The translations under genes were made by a program, and so were the position numbers. Positions 43,735 to 52,788 of a stretch of 63,241 nt of DNA are shown here, piece by piece. The notes under the pieces were generated by a model. It did no database searches, was not told the origin of the DNA, and saw only the letters and a list, made by a program, of their open reading frames with translations. The DNA lies in the NCBI GenBank assembly GCA_021738625.1, contig JAIPBS010000022.1, positions 1-63,241 on the forward strand, read 5' to 3'. Source of the DNA: Bacteroidales bacterium. Lineage in GTDB: Bacteria > Bacteroidota > Bacteroidia > Bacteroidales > JAIOZK01. Every line of letters begins with the position of its first letter. The first letter of the stretch is position 1.

Positions 43735-45126
43735 ATGAAATATGATATCATTGTTTTGGGAAGCGGTCCCGGCGGATATGTAGCAGCCATCCGTGCCGCA
43801 CAACTCGGAAAAAAAGTGGCAGTCGTTGAAAAAGCAGAGCTGGGCGGTGTTTGCCTCAACTGGGGATGCATCCCCACCAAGGCCCTGCTGAAAAGCGCGG
43901 AGGTGTTTGAACAGGCCAAAAATGCCGCCGACTATGGCGTGAAGATCGAAGGCGAAGTGAATCCCGATTTCGAAGGCATGGTTAAACGTAGCCGCGATGT
44001 GGCTGCAGGTATGAGCAAAGGGATACAGTTCCTCTTTAAGAAAAACAAGATCGAACATATCAGCGGTTTTGGCGTGCTGAAACCCGGTAAGAAAATTGAG
44101 GTCACCGGTGACAAGGAAAAGAAAACCACCTACGAAGCCGAGCACATCATCATCGCCACGGGAGCGCGATCACGCGAATTGCCCAACCTAAAACAGGACG
44201 GCAAAAGGATCATCGGCTACCGCAAGGCCATGACCCTGGATAAACTCCCGGAAAGCATGGTGATCGTTGGCTCGGGAGCCATCGGCAGCGAGTTTGCCTA
44301 TTTCTATAACAGCCTTGGGACCGATGTCACCCTGGTGGAGCTGCTGCCCGAGATCGTCCCGTTGGAAGACACGGAGGTTTCCAAAACCCTCGCCCGCTCC
44401 TTCAAGAAAAAGAAAATGAAGGTGATGACCAATGCTTCTGTGGAGGAAGTGAATACCAAAGGCAAAAAATGCAAGGTGAATATCAAAACCAAAAAAGGCG
44501 AGGAAACCGTTGAAGCCGACGTCGTGCTTTCGGCCGTGGGCATCAAATCGAATATCGAAAACATCGGCCTGGAAGAAGTGGGCATAGAACTTGAAAAAGA
44601 CAAGATAAAGGTTGATGAATTCTACAAAACCAATGTAGAAGGATATTACGCCATAGGCGACGTGGTGCCCGGCCCGGCCCTTGCTCACCTGGCCTCGCAC
44701 GAAGGCATCACCTGCGTGGAAAAGATCGCCGGACTGGAGGTGGAACCCATCGACTACGGCAACATCCCGGCATGTACTTACACCCACCCCGAGGTGGCCT
44801 CTGTTGGTATGACAGAGAAACAGGCCAAAGAAGCTGGTTATGAGGTCAAAGTCGGAAAGTTCCCTTACACGGCCTCGGGTAAAGCCAGCGCGGCCGGAGC
44901 CAAAGAAGGTTTCGTCAAAGTGATCTTCGACGCCAAATACGGCGAATGGCTGGGCGCTCATATGATCGGCGACCATGTGACCGAGATGATCGCGGAAGCC
45001 GTGACGGCGCGTAAACTGGAAACCACCGGCCACGAGATCATCAAATCCGTACATCCCCACCCGACCATGTCGGAAGCCGTGATGGAGGCCGTGGCAGCGG
45101 CGTATGGGGAAGTTATTCATATTTAA
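43735..45126 (+). CDS. lpdA: Dihydrolipoyl dehydrogenase (E3)
   Basis: A 463-residue FAD flavoprotein. FAD-binding GSGPGGYVAA at 9-18, the redox disulfide in GGVCLNWGCIPTK (Cys40 and Cys45), an NAD-binding GSGAIGSEFAY, and the C-terminal catalytic region HPHPTMSEA. It reoxidises dihydrolipoyl groups in 2-oxoacid dehydrogenases and in the glycine cleavage system (GcvL). No E1/E2 subunit genes are adjacent, so it may serve several complexes, including the one using gcvP at 16384. Length and motifs are complete. Confidence 0.95.
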   Translation: MKYDIIVLGSGPGGYVAAIRAAQLGKKVAVVEKAELGGVCLNWGCIPTKALLKSAEVFEQAKNAADYGVKIEGEVNPDFEGMVKRSRDVAAGMSKGIQFLFKKNKIEHISGFGVLKPGKKIEVTGDKEKKTTYEAEHIIIATGARSRELPNLKQDGKRIIGYRKAMTLDKLPESMVIVGSGAIGSEFAYFYNSLGTDVTLVELLPEIVPLEDTEVSKTLARSFKKKKMKVMTNASVEEVNTKGKKCKVNIKTKKGEETVEADVVLSAVGIKSNIENIGLEEVGIELEKDKIKVDEFYKTNVEGYYAIGDVVPGPALAHLASHEGITCVEKIAGLEVEPIDYGNIPACTYTHPEVASVGMTEKQAKEAGYEVKVGKFPYTASGKASAAGAKEGFVKVIFDAKYGEWLGAHMIGDHVTEMIAEAVTARKLETTGHEIIKSVHPHPTMSEAVMEAVAAAYGEVIHI

Positions 45127-45134
45127 GTTTGAGC

Positions 45135-45190
45135 GTTCAATGTTAGAAGTTCAATGTTGGAAGTTCAAAGTTCAGAGTTCAATGTTCAAA
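45135..45190. repeat. 14-bp tandem repeat GTTCAATGTTNGAA, four copies
   Basis: Four consecutive 14-mers of the form GTTCAATGTTNGAA, the third and fourth imperfect, fill the space between lpdA and rfbC. Confidence 0.75.
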
Positions 45191-45219
45191 GATTGAAGTT
45201 CGATTAAAATCCTGACTGA

Positions 45220-45762
45220 ATGAAAATTATCAAAACAAATATCCCGGTTGTATTGCTGATCGAACCAAAGGTTTTTGCAGACGACAGGGGGTATTTTTTC
45301 GAGAGTTATAACCGCAAGGAGTTTGTCGAACACGGCATCCCCGAGATTTTTATTCAGGATAATGAATCCAAATCCCAGAAGGGGGTTTTGAGGGGTTTGC
45401 ACTTTCAAAAACCGCCTTATGCACAGGGCAAGCTGGTGAGGGTGATCAAGGGAGCCGTGATTGATGTGGCCGTGGACATCCGTAAGGGGTCGGAGAGCTA
45501 TGGGCAATGGACCTCGGCTGAGCTTTCGGAAGAGAACAAAAAGATGTTGTGGGTTCCGCCGGGCATGGCCCACGGTTTCGTGACTTTGGAAGACGAAACG
45601 ATTTTTTCATATAAATGCACCGAACTTTATAACAAAAACTCGGAAGGCAGCATACGTTGGGATGATCCCGACCTGAACATCAACTGGGGTGTTGAAAACC
45701 CGGTGCTCTCTGAGAAAGACAAACAGGCCCCCTTGTTCAGGGATTTTGTGAGCCCGTTTTAA
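45220..45762 (+). CDS. rfbC: dTDP-4-dehydrorhamnose 3,5-epimerase
   Basis: A 180-residue cupin enzyme of the dTDP-L-rhamnose pathway. Diagnostic motifs are DDRGYFFESYNRKEFVEHGI, NESKSQKGVLRGLHFQ with the catalytic His, VAVDIRKGSESYGQW, and WVPPGMAHGFVTLEDE. It epimerises positions 3 and 5 of dTDP-4-keto-6-deoxyglucose. rfbA, rfbB and rfbD are not present in the window. No signal peptide. The gene is followed 7 bp later by repeat copy C. Confidence 0.95.
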   Translation: MKIIKTNIPVVLLIEPKVFADDRGYFFESYNRKEFVEHGIPEIFIQDNESKSQKGVLRGLHFQKPPYAQGKLVRVIKGAVIDVAVDIRKGSESYGQWTSAELSEENKKMLWVPPGMAHGFVTLEDETIFSYKCTELYNKNSEGSIRWDDPDLNINWGVENPVLSEKDKQAPLFRDFVSPF

Positions 45763-45769
45763 TTTTTTC

Positions 45770-45865
45770 TATACTGAATCTTATCAAAAAATGCAAAGCA
45801 TTAGATTCAGCTATACCGATGGTAGCATAAAGTCAGTCATTGCAAACCTGTTCCGAATCGGTATA
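45770..45865 (-). repeat. Dispersed double-hairpin element, copy C (inverted)
   Basis: 96 bp, the opposite orientation of copies A and B: the TATACCGATTCGGAACAG end lies at the right (45865). The second hairpin is a little shorter. It lies between rfbC and the transglycosylase gene. Confidence 0.85.
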
Positions 45866-45887
45866 ACATATTAATTTTTAATCTGGT

Positions 45888-46823
45888 ATGAAAAACATTC
45901 ATCATACAAATCTATACTTATGGATTCCGGCAATTGCGTTTTTGTTTTTGTCCTGTAATCCGCAATCAAAGAATGAACAAGGAAGAAATGAGCAAACCAT
46001 CATCAAAGAGGCTGAGCTTAAGGTAAAGCCGGTTAAGATCCCGCAGGAACTGCATTTCGCGACAGAGAAGGTTCCCATCGATATGTATTATGTAAGGGAG
46101 TCGCTCGACCGTGAGCTGACCATAAACACCTACTGGCACTCCTCCACCCTTTTGAATATGAAGAAAGCGGGACGGTTTTTCCCCATCATAGAACCCATCC
46201 TGGAGAAAAACAACATACCGGACGATTTCAAATATGTGGCCGTGATCGAAAGCGGCCTGAGCAATGCCATCTCACCCGACGGGGCAACGGGTTTCTGGCA
46301 GTTTATGGAAGGAACCGCCCGCGACTATGGGCTTGAGATCAACCGGGAAGTGGACGAGCGCTACAACCTCATCAAATCGACGGAAGCGGCCTGCGAGTAT
46401 TTCCAGAACGCCTATGAAGACTATGGCAGCTGGACCCTGGCAGCGGCTTCATTCAATGCCGGCAAAAGAGGCGTTAACCGGCAGATCGAAAGGCAAAAGG
46501 TGGATGACTATTACGATCTGCTGATGAGCGAAGAAACCGAACGCTACATCTTCAGGATCCTGGCCGTCAAAACCATTTTCGAGAATCCGGAAGATTATCA
46601 CTTCGATATTTCTGCAAACGATCTCTATAAACCCATCAGGATAAAAACGGTTGAGGTAGATACCGTTGTGGAAAGCTGGGCAGATTTCGCTTTTCAGTTC
46701 GGGATCAACTACAGGATCCTGAAAGAATTCAATCCCTGGCTGCGACAGGCCTACCTGAAAAACAAAAGCAGGAAGACATACCTGATCAGCATTCCGGAGC
46801 GGAAGGATCTGCTGTATGATTAG
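45888..46823 (+). CDS. Membrane-anchored lytic transglycosylase (SLT domain)
   Basis: A 311-residue lipoprotein: signal ending FLFLSC (Cys about 23). Residues ~95-240 are an SLT lysozyme-like domain with the catalytic Glu in AVIESGLSNAISPDGATGFWQFM (Glu about 121), followed by RDYGLEINREVDERYN and SWTLAAASFNAGKRGVNRQI. This is the MltD/Slt family 1 arrangement, cleaving glycan strands of peptidoglycan in the periplasm. LysM repeats, common at the C-terminus of MltD, are absent. Stands alone on the + strand. Confidence 0.9.
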   Translation: MKNIHHTNLYLWIPAIAFLFLSCNPQSKNEQGRNEQTIIKEAELKVKPVKIPQELHFATEKVPIDMYYVRESLDRELTINTYWHSSTLLNMKKAGRFFPIIEPILEKNNIPDDFKYVAVIESGLSNAISPDGATGFWQFMEGTARDYGLEINREVDERYNLIKSTEAACEYFQNAYEDYGSWTLAAASFNAGKRGVNRQIERQKVDDYYDLLMSEETERYIFRILAVKTIFENPEDYHFDISANDLYKPIRIKTVEVDTVVESWADFAFQFGINYRILKEFNPWLRQAYLKNKSRKTYLISIPERKDLLYD

Positions 46824-46980
46824 GTGAAAAATTGAAATTGGAAATTTGGTTGAAGGAATGAATGGATGATTGGATGGTAAGTGATAGTAATTCATGGTAA
46901 TTGATTGAAATTCTCTTTTCTTATTTTAAGTGATAGAATATTGGCGGGATGGGCCAGTAGTACAGATCAACCAAAACACG

Positions 46981-47055
46981 GATCCAGCAGGGATCACATT
47001 ATTGTTGAAATGGATATAACAATATCAGACACGACTTCGGAGAAGTCGCATTATT
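46981..47055 (+). repeat. 75-bp double-hairpin element, copy 2
   Basis: Starts GATCCAGCAGGGATCACATT and carries the hairpin CGACTTCGGAGAAGTCG, like copy 1 at 33391-33465. The gap 46824-47291 otherwise has AT-rich low-complexity sequence with CTTATACC-type motifs and no supported gene. Confidence 0.85.
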
Positions 47056-47272
47056 GATTGATCATAAAAGGTGGACAGGTGGATATTTCAATAAAATCGG
47101 TTTGACCCGGTTTGATTCCCTTATACCTTTATACCCATATCGCCTTATACCCTGGGATCGGCAGAGCAGTTGGATTATATCTATTGACGCTGAAAGGAGT
47201 TTTTACATCAACCCGAACCAATTCCTTAAAATTTGGCGACCAACTTCATAAGCCCTTTTGGATTATTCTGAG

Positions 47273-47280
47273 TAACTTTG
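47273..47280 (+). promoter_or_regulatory. Candidate -7 box of uvrA
   Basis: TAACTTTG, a TAnnTTTG match, ends 11 bp before the uvrA ATG at 47292. That leaves a very short 5' leader and supports the start at 47292 over an upstream one at 47112. Confidence 0.5.
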
Positions 47281-47291
47281 CAAATTCTTTC

Positions 47292-50150
47292 ATGAAAGCA
47301 GAAAACACTTACATACAAAAGGATATATCCAAAGAACAGAAGCTTGAGATTTTCGGGGCCAGGGAGCATAATCTGAAGAATATTAACCTGAGCATCCCGC
47401 GCAATAAGCTTGTGGTAGTGACCGGTTTGAGCGGCAGCGGAAAGTCTTCTCTGGCCTTCGACACCATTTACGCCGAGGGCCAGCGCAGGTATATGGAAAC
47501 CTTCTCGGCTTATGCCCGTCAATTTATCGGCAACCTGGAGCGCCCGGACGTGGACCAGATCAACGGCCTCAGCCCGGTGATCAGCATCGAGCAAAAATCC
47601 ATCAACAAAAACCCACGCTCAACTGTGGGTACGGTCACGGAAATTTATGACTTCATGCGCTTGCTTTACGCCAGGGCGGCCGAGGCCCATTCCTGGGCGA
47701 CCGGCGAAAAGATGATCCGCTACAGTGAGGAACAGATCATCAACCTGATCCTGGAAGAATATGAGGGCAAACGCATTATCTTGCTGGCGCCTGTGGTCAA
47801 AGGACGCAAAGGCCATTACCGGGAACTGTTCGAGCAGATCAGGAAAATGGGCTACCTGCGGATACGCATCGACGGGGAGATCAAAGAGATCAGCTTCGGT
47901 ATGCAAACCGACAGGTACAGGGTGCACGACATCGAGATCGTGGTGGACCGGATCGTGCCCGACAAAAACGACAGGAACCGCATTAGCCAGAGTGTGCAAA
48001 CCGCCCTCAGGCACGGCAAAGACAGTATGATGGTGCTGGAGGAAGGAAGCACGGACAGCCGTCAGTTTTCCAGGAAACTGATGTGCCCCAGCTCGGGCAT
48101 CTCCTATGACGAGCCCGAACCGAACACTTTTTCCTTCAACTCGCCTTACGGCGCCTGTTCCAAGTGCAACGGACTGGGTTCCATTTCGGAAGTGGACATT
48201 AAGAAGATCATCCCCGACAAATCCAAAAGCATTCGGAGGGGAGGATTCGCGCCTCTTGGAGAATACAAGAACAACTGGATCTTTCAGCAGATTGAAGCCA
48301 TCGGACAGAAATACGGCTTTACGCTCGACAGTAAGATCAAAGACCTGCCCGATGAAGCCATCACCACCATCCTTTACGGATCGAACGAATCTTTTACGGT
48401 GAAGCGGGAGCTGCTGGGTATCACATCAACCTACACCCTCAATTTCGAAGGCATCGTCAATTTCATCCTCAACCAGCACAACGAAAGCGAGTCGAGAGGC
48501 ATCCGCCGATGGGCCAACAACTTTATGAACCGGACCACCTGCCCCGAATGCGAGGGCAGCAGGCTGAAAAAGGAAAGCCGCTTCTTTTTGATCGGCGGGA
48601 AAAACATAGCCGAACTGGCCAATATGGATATCATCCTGCTCAGCAAATGGTTTGATGAAGTCCATGATCAACTAACGGAAAAACAAAAAACAATCGGCCG
48701 CGAAATCATCCGCGAGATTAAAACCAGGATCAAATTTTTGCTTGATGTAGGTATTGACTACCTGGTGCTGAACCGGCCCACACGCAGCCTGTCGGGAGGC
48801 GAGGCGCAGCGCATCAGGCTGGCCACGCAGATCGGCTCACAACTCACCAATGTATTGTATATTCTTGACGAACCCAGCATCGGGCTACATCAGCGGGACA
48901 ACCTGAAGCTGATCCGTTCGCTGAAAGACCTCAGAGATGTGGGCAATTCAGTGATCGTGGTGGAGCACGACAAGGAAACCATCCTAAACGCCGATCATGT
49001 GGTTGACATCGGCCCTGGCGCCGGCAGGCATGGCGGTGAGATCGTGGCGCAGGGCACCCCCGCCGAAATGCATGATTGCAATACACTGACCTGCGACTAC
49101 CTGAGCGGTAAGAAACAGATCAGCGTGCCCCAAAAAAGGCGGGAAGGGAACAAGATGTTCATCAGGCTGCAGGGCGCCACCGGACACAACCTGAAGGATG
49201 TAAGCCTTGAGCTGCCGCTTGGAAAGCTCGTTTGCGTGACAGGCGTTTCGGGCAGCGGCAAATCCAGCCTGATCAACGAAACGCTGTACCCCATACTGAG
49301 CCAGCATTTTTATAAATCGGTGAAACGACCCCTCCCCTACAAATCCATCGACGGGCTTAAGAACATCGACAAGGTGATTGAGATCGACCAGTCGCCCATC
49401 GGACGTACGCCGCGCTCAAACCCGGCCACCTATACCAAGGTTTTTGATGAGATCAGGAAATTGTTTGCGCAATTGCCCGAGGCCAAGATACGGGGCTACA
49501 AGCCCGGGCGTTTTTCATTCAACGTAAAGGGCGGTAGGTGTGAGACCTGTAAGGGAGCCGGATTGCGCGTGATCGAGATGAATTTCCTTCCGGATGTGTA
49601 TGTGCATTGCGAAACCTGCAACGGGCAACGCTACAACCGCGAAACCCTGGAAGTGCGCTACAAGGGAAAATCCATCAACGACGTGTTGAACCTGACCATC
49701 AACCAGGCGGTGGATTTTTTTGAGAACATCCCGGCCATCATTCAAAAAATAAAAACCCTGAAGGATGTCGGGCTGGGATATATCACGCTCGGACAATCAT
49801 CCACCACGCTTTCGGGCGGAGAGGCCCAGCGGGTGAAGCTGGCCGCCGAACTTTCAAAAAGAGATACCGGCAAAACCCTTTACATCCTTGACGAGCCCAC
49901 AACAGGGCTGCATTTCGAGGATGTGAAAGTGCTGCTCGACGTGCTGGACAAACTGGTCGACCGCGGCAATACCGTATTGATCATCGAACACAATATGGAG
50001 GTGATCAAGGTGGCCGACCACATCATCGACCTGGGCCCTGAAGGCGGCGAAAGAGGCGGCGAGATCATCACCACCGGAAGCCCGGAAGAGATCGCTAAGG
50101 TGAAAAAGAGCTATACCGGGTATTATCTGAAAGAAGAGCTTAAAATCTAA
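47292..50150 (+). CDS. uvrA: Excinuclease ABC subunit A
   Basis: A 952-residue damage-recognition ATPase of nucleotide excision repair, partner of UvrB. It has two ABC modules: the first Walker A reads [12 protein letters not shown], the second [12 protein letters not shown], with signatures [14 protein letters not shown] and [14 protein letters not shown]. Zinc-finger Cys pairs are CSKCNG and CPECEG in the first half, CETCKG and CETCNG in the second. It starts at ATG 47292; an in-frame upstream extension to 47112 passes through the predicted promoter. It does not sit next to uvrB or uvrC here. Confidence 0.97.
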   Translation: MKAENTYIQKDISKEQKLEIFGAREHNLKNINLSIPRNKLVVVTGLSGSGKSSLAFDTIYAEGQRRYMETFSAYARQFIGNLERPDVDQINGLSPVISIEQKSINKNPRSTVGTVTEIYDFMRLLYARAAEAHSWATGEKMIRYSEEQIINLILEEYEGKRIILLAPVVKGRKGHYRELFEQIRKMGYLRIRIDGEIKEISFGMQTDRYRVHDIEIVVDRIVPDKNDRNRISQSVQTALRHGKDSMMVLEEGSTDSRQFSRKLMCPSSGISYDEPEPNTFSFNSPYGACSKCNGLGSISEVDIKKIIPDKSKSIRRGGFAPLGEYKNNWIFQQIEAIGQKYGFTLDSKIKDLPDEAITTILYGSNESFTVKRELLGITSTYTLNFEGIVNFILNQHNESESRGIRRWANNFMNRTTCPECEGSRLKKESRFFLIGGKNIAELANMDIILLSKWFDEVHDQLTEKQKTIGREIIREIKTRIKFLLDVGIDYLVLNRPTRSLSGGEAQRIRLATQIGSQLTNVLYILDEPSIGLHQRDNLKLIRSLKDLRDVGNSVIVVEHDKETILNADHVVDIGPGAGRHGGEIVAQGTPAEMHDCNTLTCDYLSGKKQISVPQKRREGNKMFIRLQGATGHNLKDVSLELPLGKLVCVTGVSGSGKSSLINETLYPILSQHFYKSVKRPLPYKSIDGLKNIDKVIEIDQSPIGRTPRSNPATYTKVFDEIRKLFAQLPEAKIRGYKPGRFSFNVKGGRCETCKGAGLRVIEMNFLPDVYVHCETCNGQRYNRETLEVRYKGKSINDVLNLTINQAVDFFENIPAIIQKIKTLKDVGLGYITLGQSSTTLSGGEAQRVKLAAELSKRDTGKTLYILDEPTTGLHFEDVKVLLDVLDKLVDRGNTVLIIEHNMEVIKVADHIIDLGPEGGERGGEIITTGSPEEIAKVKKSYTGYYLKEELKI

Positions 50151-50168
50151 ATCAGGGATAGTAAAACT

Positions 50169-50186
50169 CAAGCACCAAATTACAAA
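50169..50186. repeat. Left 18-bp inverted repeat flanking an AT-rich islet
   Basis: CAAGCACCAAATTACAAA; its exact reverse complement lies at 51813-51830. Together they enclose the toxin-antitoxin pair and the SNase-like lipoprotein gene. The phrase is low in complexity, so chance recurrence is possible. Confidence 0.55.
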
Positions 50187-50270
50187 CAACAAACAAATCC
50201 CAATTTCCAAATTTAAAATTCCAATCCCATAGCGCTTAGCATTTGGAAGAATAGAAGTTTTAAGCTATAT

Positions 50271-50334
50271 TTGAATGCAAATCAAATCCATGAAAACCCG
50301 AACCCAATGAGGTTATTTCCGAGAAAAACAACAA
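50271..50334 (+). repeat. Left copy of 64-bp direct repeat flanking the toxin-antitoxin module
   Basis: Starts TTGAATGCAAATC and ends AAAAACAACAA; the second copy is at 51171-51234, exactly 900 bp away, with 2 differences. The second copy forms the leader of the lipoprotein gene at 51234, so the first copy may be a duplication made when the toxin-antitoxin module entered. Confidence 0.85.
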
Positions 50335-50354
50335 AGCACAAAAGAATGAAAACA

Positions 50355-50386
50355 TTTGTTTCCTAATTAAGAAACATTTATCTTTG
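50355..50386 (+). promoter_or_regulatory. Promoter of the toxin-antitoxin pair
   Basis: TTTG (50355-50358), 20 bp, then TATCTTTG (50379-50386): a near-perfect Bacteroidota -33/-7 pair, 13 bp before the toxin ATG. Palindromes for antitoxin binding were not resolved. Confidence 0.65.
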
Positions 50387-50399
50387 TAAATAGATTTAA

Positions 50400-50744
50400 A
50401 TGGACGAATTAAAATTTCGAGTTGACTTTTTAGATGATGCGAAACAATTTCTTGACAGCATTGACGAAAAAAGTCGAGAAAAAATAATTTTCAACATTTG
50501 GAAATCAAAAAGTACGAATGACAAAAAACTTTTTAAAAAGTTGCATGGTGAAATTTGGGAGTTTAGGACAAAGTATAATAAAACGTACTTCCGACTTCTT
50601 GCTTTTTGGGACAAAACTGATAAAGAAGACACAATTGTTGTTTCTACTCATGGAATAATAAAAAAGACAGACAAAATCCCGAAAAAAGAGATTGAAAAAG
50701 CGGAACGATTTAGGCAACAATATTTTAATGAAAAAGAACAGTAA
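50400..50744 (+). CDS. Type II toxin of the RelE/HigB (Gp49-like) family
   Basis: A 114-residue protein. The pattern FRVDFLDDAKQFLDSIDEKSREKIIFNI, KLHGEIWEFRTKYNKTYFRLLAFWD and THGIIKKTDKIPKKEIEKAERFRQQYF matches the phage-derived Gp49-like/HigB group (PF05973): a small RelE fold that cleaves mRNA on the ribosome. Toxin before antitoxin is the typical HigBA order. The gene is AT-rich compared with uvrA next door. The downstream XRE gene follows 1 bp after the stop. Confidence 0.88.
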   Translation: MDELKFRVDFLDDAKQFLDSIDEKSREKIIFNIWKSKSTNDKKLFKKLHGEIWEFRTKYNKTYFRLLAFWDKTDKEDTIVVSTHGIIKKTDKIPKKEIEKAERFRQQYFNEKEQ

Positions 50745-50745
50745 A

Positions 50746-51042
50746 ATGAAAACATATAGTTTAGAAGAACTGACTGACAGTTACATCGGAAAAAAAGGAA
50801 CAAAAAAACGTGACGAATTTAATAACGAACTTCGACTTGACTTACTTGGATATGAAATTAAAAAAGCTCGTAAAGAAAGAAACTTGACACAAGAACAACT
50901 CGGAGAACTTGTTGGAGTAAAAAAAGCCCAAATTTCTAAAATTGAAAATAGTGCAACAGATGCGAGATTTTCGACAGTTTTAAAAGTGTTTGAAGTTTTG
51001 GGAGCAAAAGTGAAATTTGACGTAGAACTGAACGACCATTAA
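50746..51042 (+). CDS. XRE-type HigA-like antitoxin
   Basis: A 98-residue protein. A short N-terminal part (MKTYSLEELTDSYIGKKG) precedes a Cro/C1-type HTH: DLLGYEIKKARKERNLTQEQLGELVGVKKAQISKIENSATDARFSTVLKVFEVLGAKVKF. Such antitoxins bind the toxin and repress the operon promoter. A start at 50728 (MKKNSKMKTYS), overlapping the toxin stop, is also possible; 50746 is the simpler choice. Confidence 0.88.
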   Translation: MKTYSLEELTDSYIGKKGTKKRDEFNNELRLDLLGYEIKKARKERNLTQEQLGELVGVKKAQISKIENSATDARFSTVLKVFEVLGAKVKFDVELNDH

Positions 51043-51170
51043 TTAGCATACTAACCGAAAAGAATACCAACCGCACACACAACAGTTATACTCAGTGCAG
51101 GCTTAAATGCCAAACCGAAATAAAATGCTAAGCTCAAAGAACCCAACAAGTCGATTGATTAACAAGTCGA

Positions 51171-51234
51171 TTGAATGCGAATCAAATCCATGAAAACCCG
51201 AACCCAATGAGTTTATTTCCGAGAAAAACAACAA
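51171..51234 (+). repeat. Right copy of 64-bp direct repeat flanking the toxin-antitoxin module
   Basis: See the left copy at 50271-50334. Upstream of it AACAAGTCGATTGA occurs twice in a row (about 51146-51176), and the final base is the A of the ATG of the lipoprotein gene. The sequence between the antitoxin stop (51042) and here has no other visible feature. Confidence 0.85.
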
Positions 51235-51788
51235 TGAAACGATTAACGACATATCTCACCTTGTTCTCCTTACTGACTATAAATAGTTGTATAGGACAAG
51301 AAGCCAAGAAACCTGTGAAAATATCAGACTTTAAGTTTGAATCCATTTTTGGAATGAGTTTTAAAGAACCTAAAAACACATACTGTTTACTAGGATCAGG
51401 CTTTTTTAGAACTCCTCGTTCAAACAATTCCGACAGTTTAATAAGCGATTGGATTAAAAGACACCCTGATGCAATTGTTGTTTCGGTATCTTCATTTGGA
51501 CCGACAGAAATTAAAGACCCAGAATCAAAAATGGTTTATTGTTGGATAATTGACGGACAAGACACCTTGAACAACTATTTAATCAGAAATGGTTGTTTTC
51601 CAGGTGGAACAATGATTAGACCCAAGACTTGGGATGAAATGGAAAAATGGGAAAAGGAATTATATGAAGACATAGATGAAAAACCTGAGGTAAAAGTTTA
51701 TGTTGACAAAAAAACGTATGATAACTTTTTAGATCAAATAAAAAGTGCTGAAATATTTGCACGAGAAAATAAACTTGGAATTTGGTAA
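51234..51788 (+). CDS. Lipoprotein with an SNase-like C-terminal half
   Basis: A 184-residue protein; lipoprotein signal MKRLTTYLTLFSLLTINSC with Cys about 19. The C-terminal half resembles staphylococcal-nuclease domains: YCWIIDGQDTLNNYLIRNGCF and the ending IKSAEIFARENKLGIW, very like the typical AEQEAKEKKLGIW tail of SNase folds. I could not place the N-terminal catalytic Arg/Asp residues of nucleases, so it may be a non-catalytic or diverged relative. The ATG at 51234 is chosen because the upstream in-frame start at 51171 lies inside the direct repeat. Confidence 0.6.
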   Translation: MKRLTTYLTLFSLLTINSCIGQEAKKPVKISDFKFESIFGMSFKEPKNTYCLLGSGFFRTPRSNNSDSLISDWIKRHPDAIVVSVSSFGPTEIKDPESKMVYCWIIDGQDTLNNYLIRNGCFPGGTMIRPKTWDEMEKWEKELYEDIDEKPEVKVYVDKKTYDNFLDQIKSAEIFARENKLGIW

Positions 51789-51812
51789 TTATCCGCCTGA
51801 GGACGGACAAGT

Positions 51813-51830
51813 TTTGTAATTTGGTGCTTG
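51813..51830. repeat. Right 18-bp inverted repeat flanking the AT-rich islet
   Basis: TTTGTAATTTGGTGCTTG, the reverse complement of 50169-50186. Confidence 0.55.
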
Positions 51831-51848
51831 TTGTTTGGAATTTTCAAT

Positions 51849-52625
51849 CTATCCTTGCTCTTCAATCTCCTTCACCCACTCCAATATCTTTTCATAATGC
51901 GAACCTTTCCAGTAGTATTTGCCGCAGCTTGGGCAGGTGTAGAATTCGTTGAAATGTTTGAGGGTGTTTTCAGGAATATAGGCTTTGGCCTGCTCCAGAT
52001 CAACCGGTTTCAGCCGGGCATTGCATACCGAACATCTGCTGAAGGGCATCAGGCTTTTTTCAAGCTGGAAACGCCGCACTACCTCTTTCAGCTGTGTGGG
52101 TGGATCGTCGCTACGCAACCAGTAGGCATGCGTGACCACATTGTGCTTTAAAATCCCGATATCGCGGGTAAGGATGATGCGTTTTTCATTTAAGGAAATC
52201 CTTACGATCTCATCATCTTCGAGGTCATTTCTGAAATATGTATCGAAGCCAAGCAGGCGGAGCTTCCGGGCCAGACTGCCCAGGTTCACATCGGCAATAA
52301 ACTTTGTGTGGCGCAGCGGTTTTGCCCTCAGATGCACCAATGGAGAAATATCCAGAGATTCGAAGACGGGATAAACCGAAATGCGCTCCCCTCCATGCAA
52401 GCGGTGGTCGAAGCCAACCGATTCGCCATTCACGATCACCAGGTCCACTTCCGCCTGTGGCACGCCAATGGCCTCGATGGAATTTTTCACGGAAGGCGTT
52501 CCTGTGAATTCGTATGGGAATGATTTCTTCCTCAGCTCCTCAGGAAGGAAATCGTTCAGCTCCTCATAAAAGCGGAACCAGGCTGTTCGTTTCAGGGGGG
52601 CATGCGTATGTTCGTCAGCAAGCAT
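51849..52625 (-). CDS. Mut7-C RNase domain protein with N-terminal Mut7-C ubiquitin-like domain
   Basis: A 258-residue cytosolic protein; ATG 52625 gives MLADEHTHAPLKRTAWFRFY. Residues ~15-90 match the ubiquitin-fold Mut7-C_ub (PYEFTGTPSVKNSIEAIGVPQAEVDLVIVNGESVGFDHRLHGGERISVYPVFE). Residues ~105-250 are the Mut7-C/PIN-like domain (FIADVNLGSLARKLRLLGFDTYFRNDLEDDEIVRIS, LTRDIGILKH), ending in a zinc ribbon (CSVCNARLK...CPSCGKYYWKGSHYEKI). Conserved Asp residues fit a PIN-type nuclease. The RNA target is unknown. Confidence 0.88.
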   Translation of the reverse strand: MLADEHTHAPLKRTAWFRFYEELNDFLPEELRKKSFPYEFTGTPSVKNSIEAIGVPQAEVDLVIVNGESVGFDHRLHGGERISVYPVFESLDISPLVHLRAKPLRHTKFIADVNLGSLARKLRLLGFDTYFRNDLEDDEIVRISLNEKRIILTRDIGILKHNVVTHAYWLRSDDPPTQLKEVVRRFQLEKSLMPFSRCSVCNARLKPVDLEQAKAYIPENTLKHFNEFYTCPSCGKYYWKGSHYEKILEWVKEIEEQG

Positions 52626-52788
52626 AAATTGACTTAAAGATAAACATTGGAGAGCAGAAACAAAACTTTTTCGTTGGCATTTGCCCAAAGCAGCGTTTAA
52701 AACAAAACCGCGACAATAAGCCTGACTTTGGTGTTTTTATTCTATCTTCACGGCGGTAAATTCTTAGGCATTATCAAAATCACCCATC

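Noticed and set aside
44188..45120. Minus-strand ORF of 310 codons
   Set aside because: Antisense to lpdA; composition (His, Phe, Gly) fits a shadow frame and no domain is visible.
47112..47291. 60-residue N-terminal extension of UvrA
   Set aside because: It contains the predicted promoter and has no UvrA similarity; homologues start near 47292.
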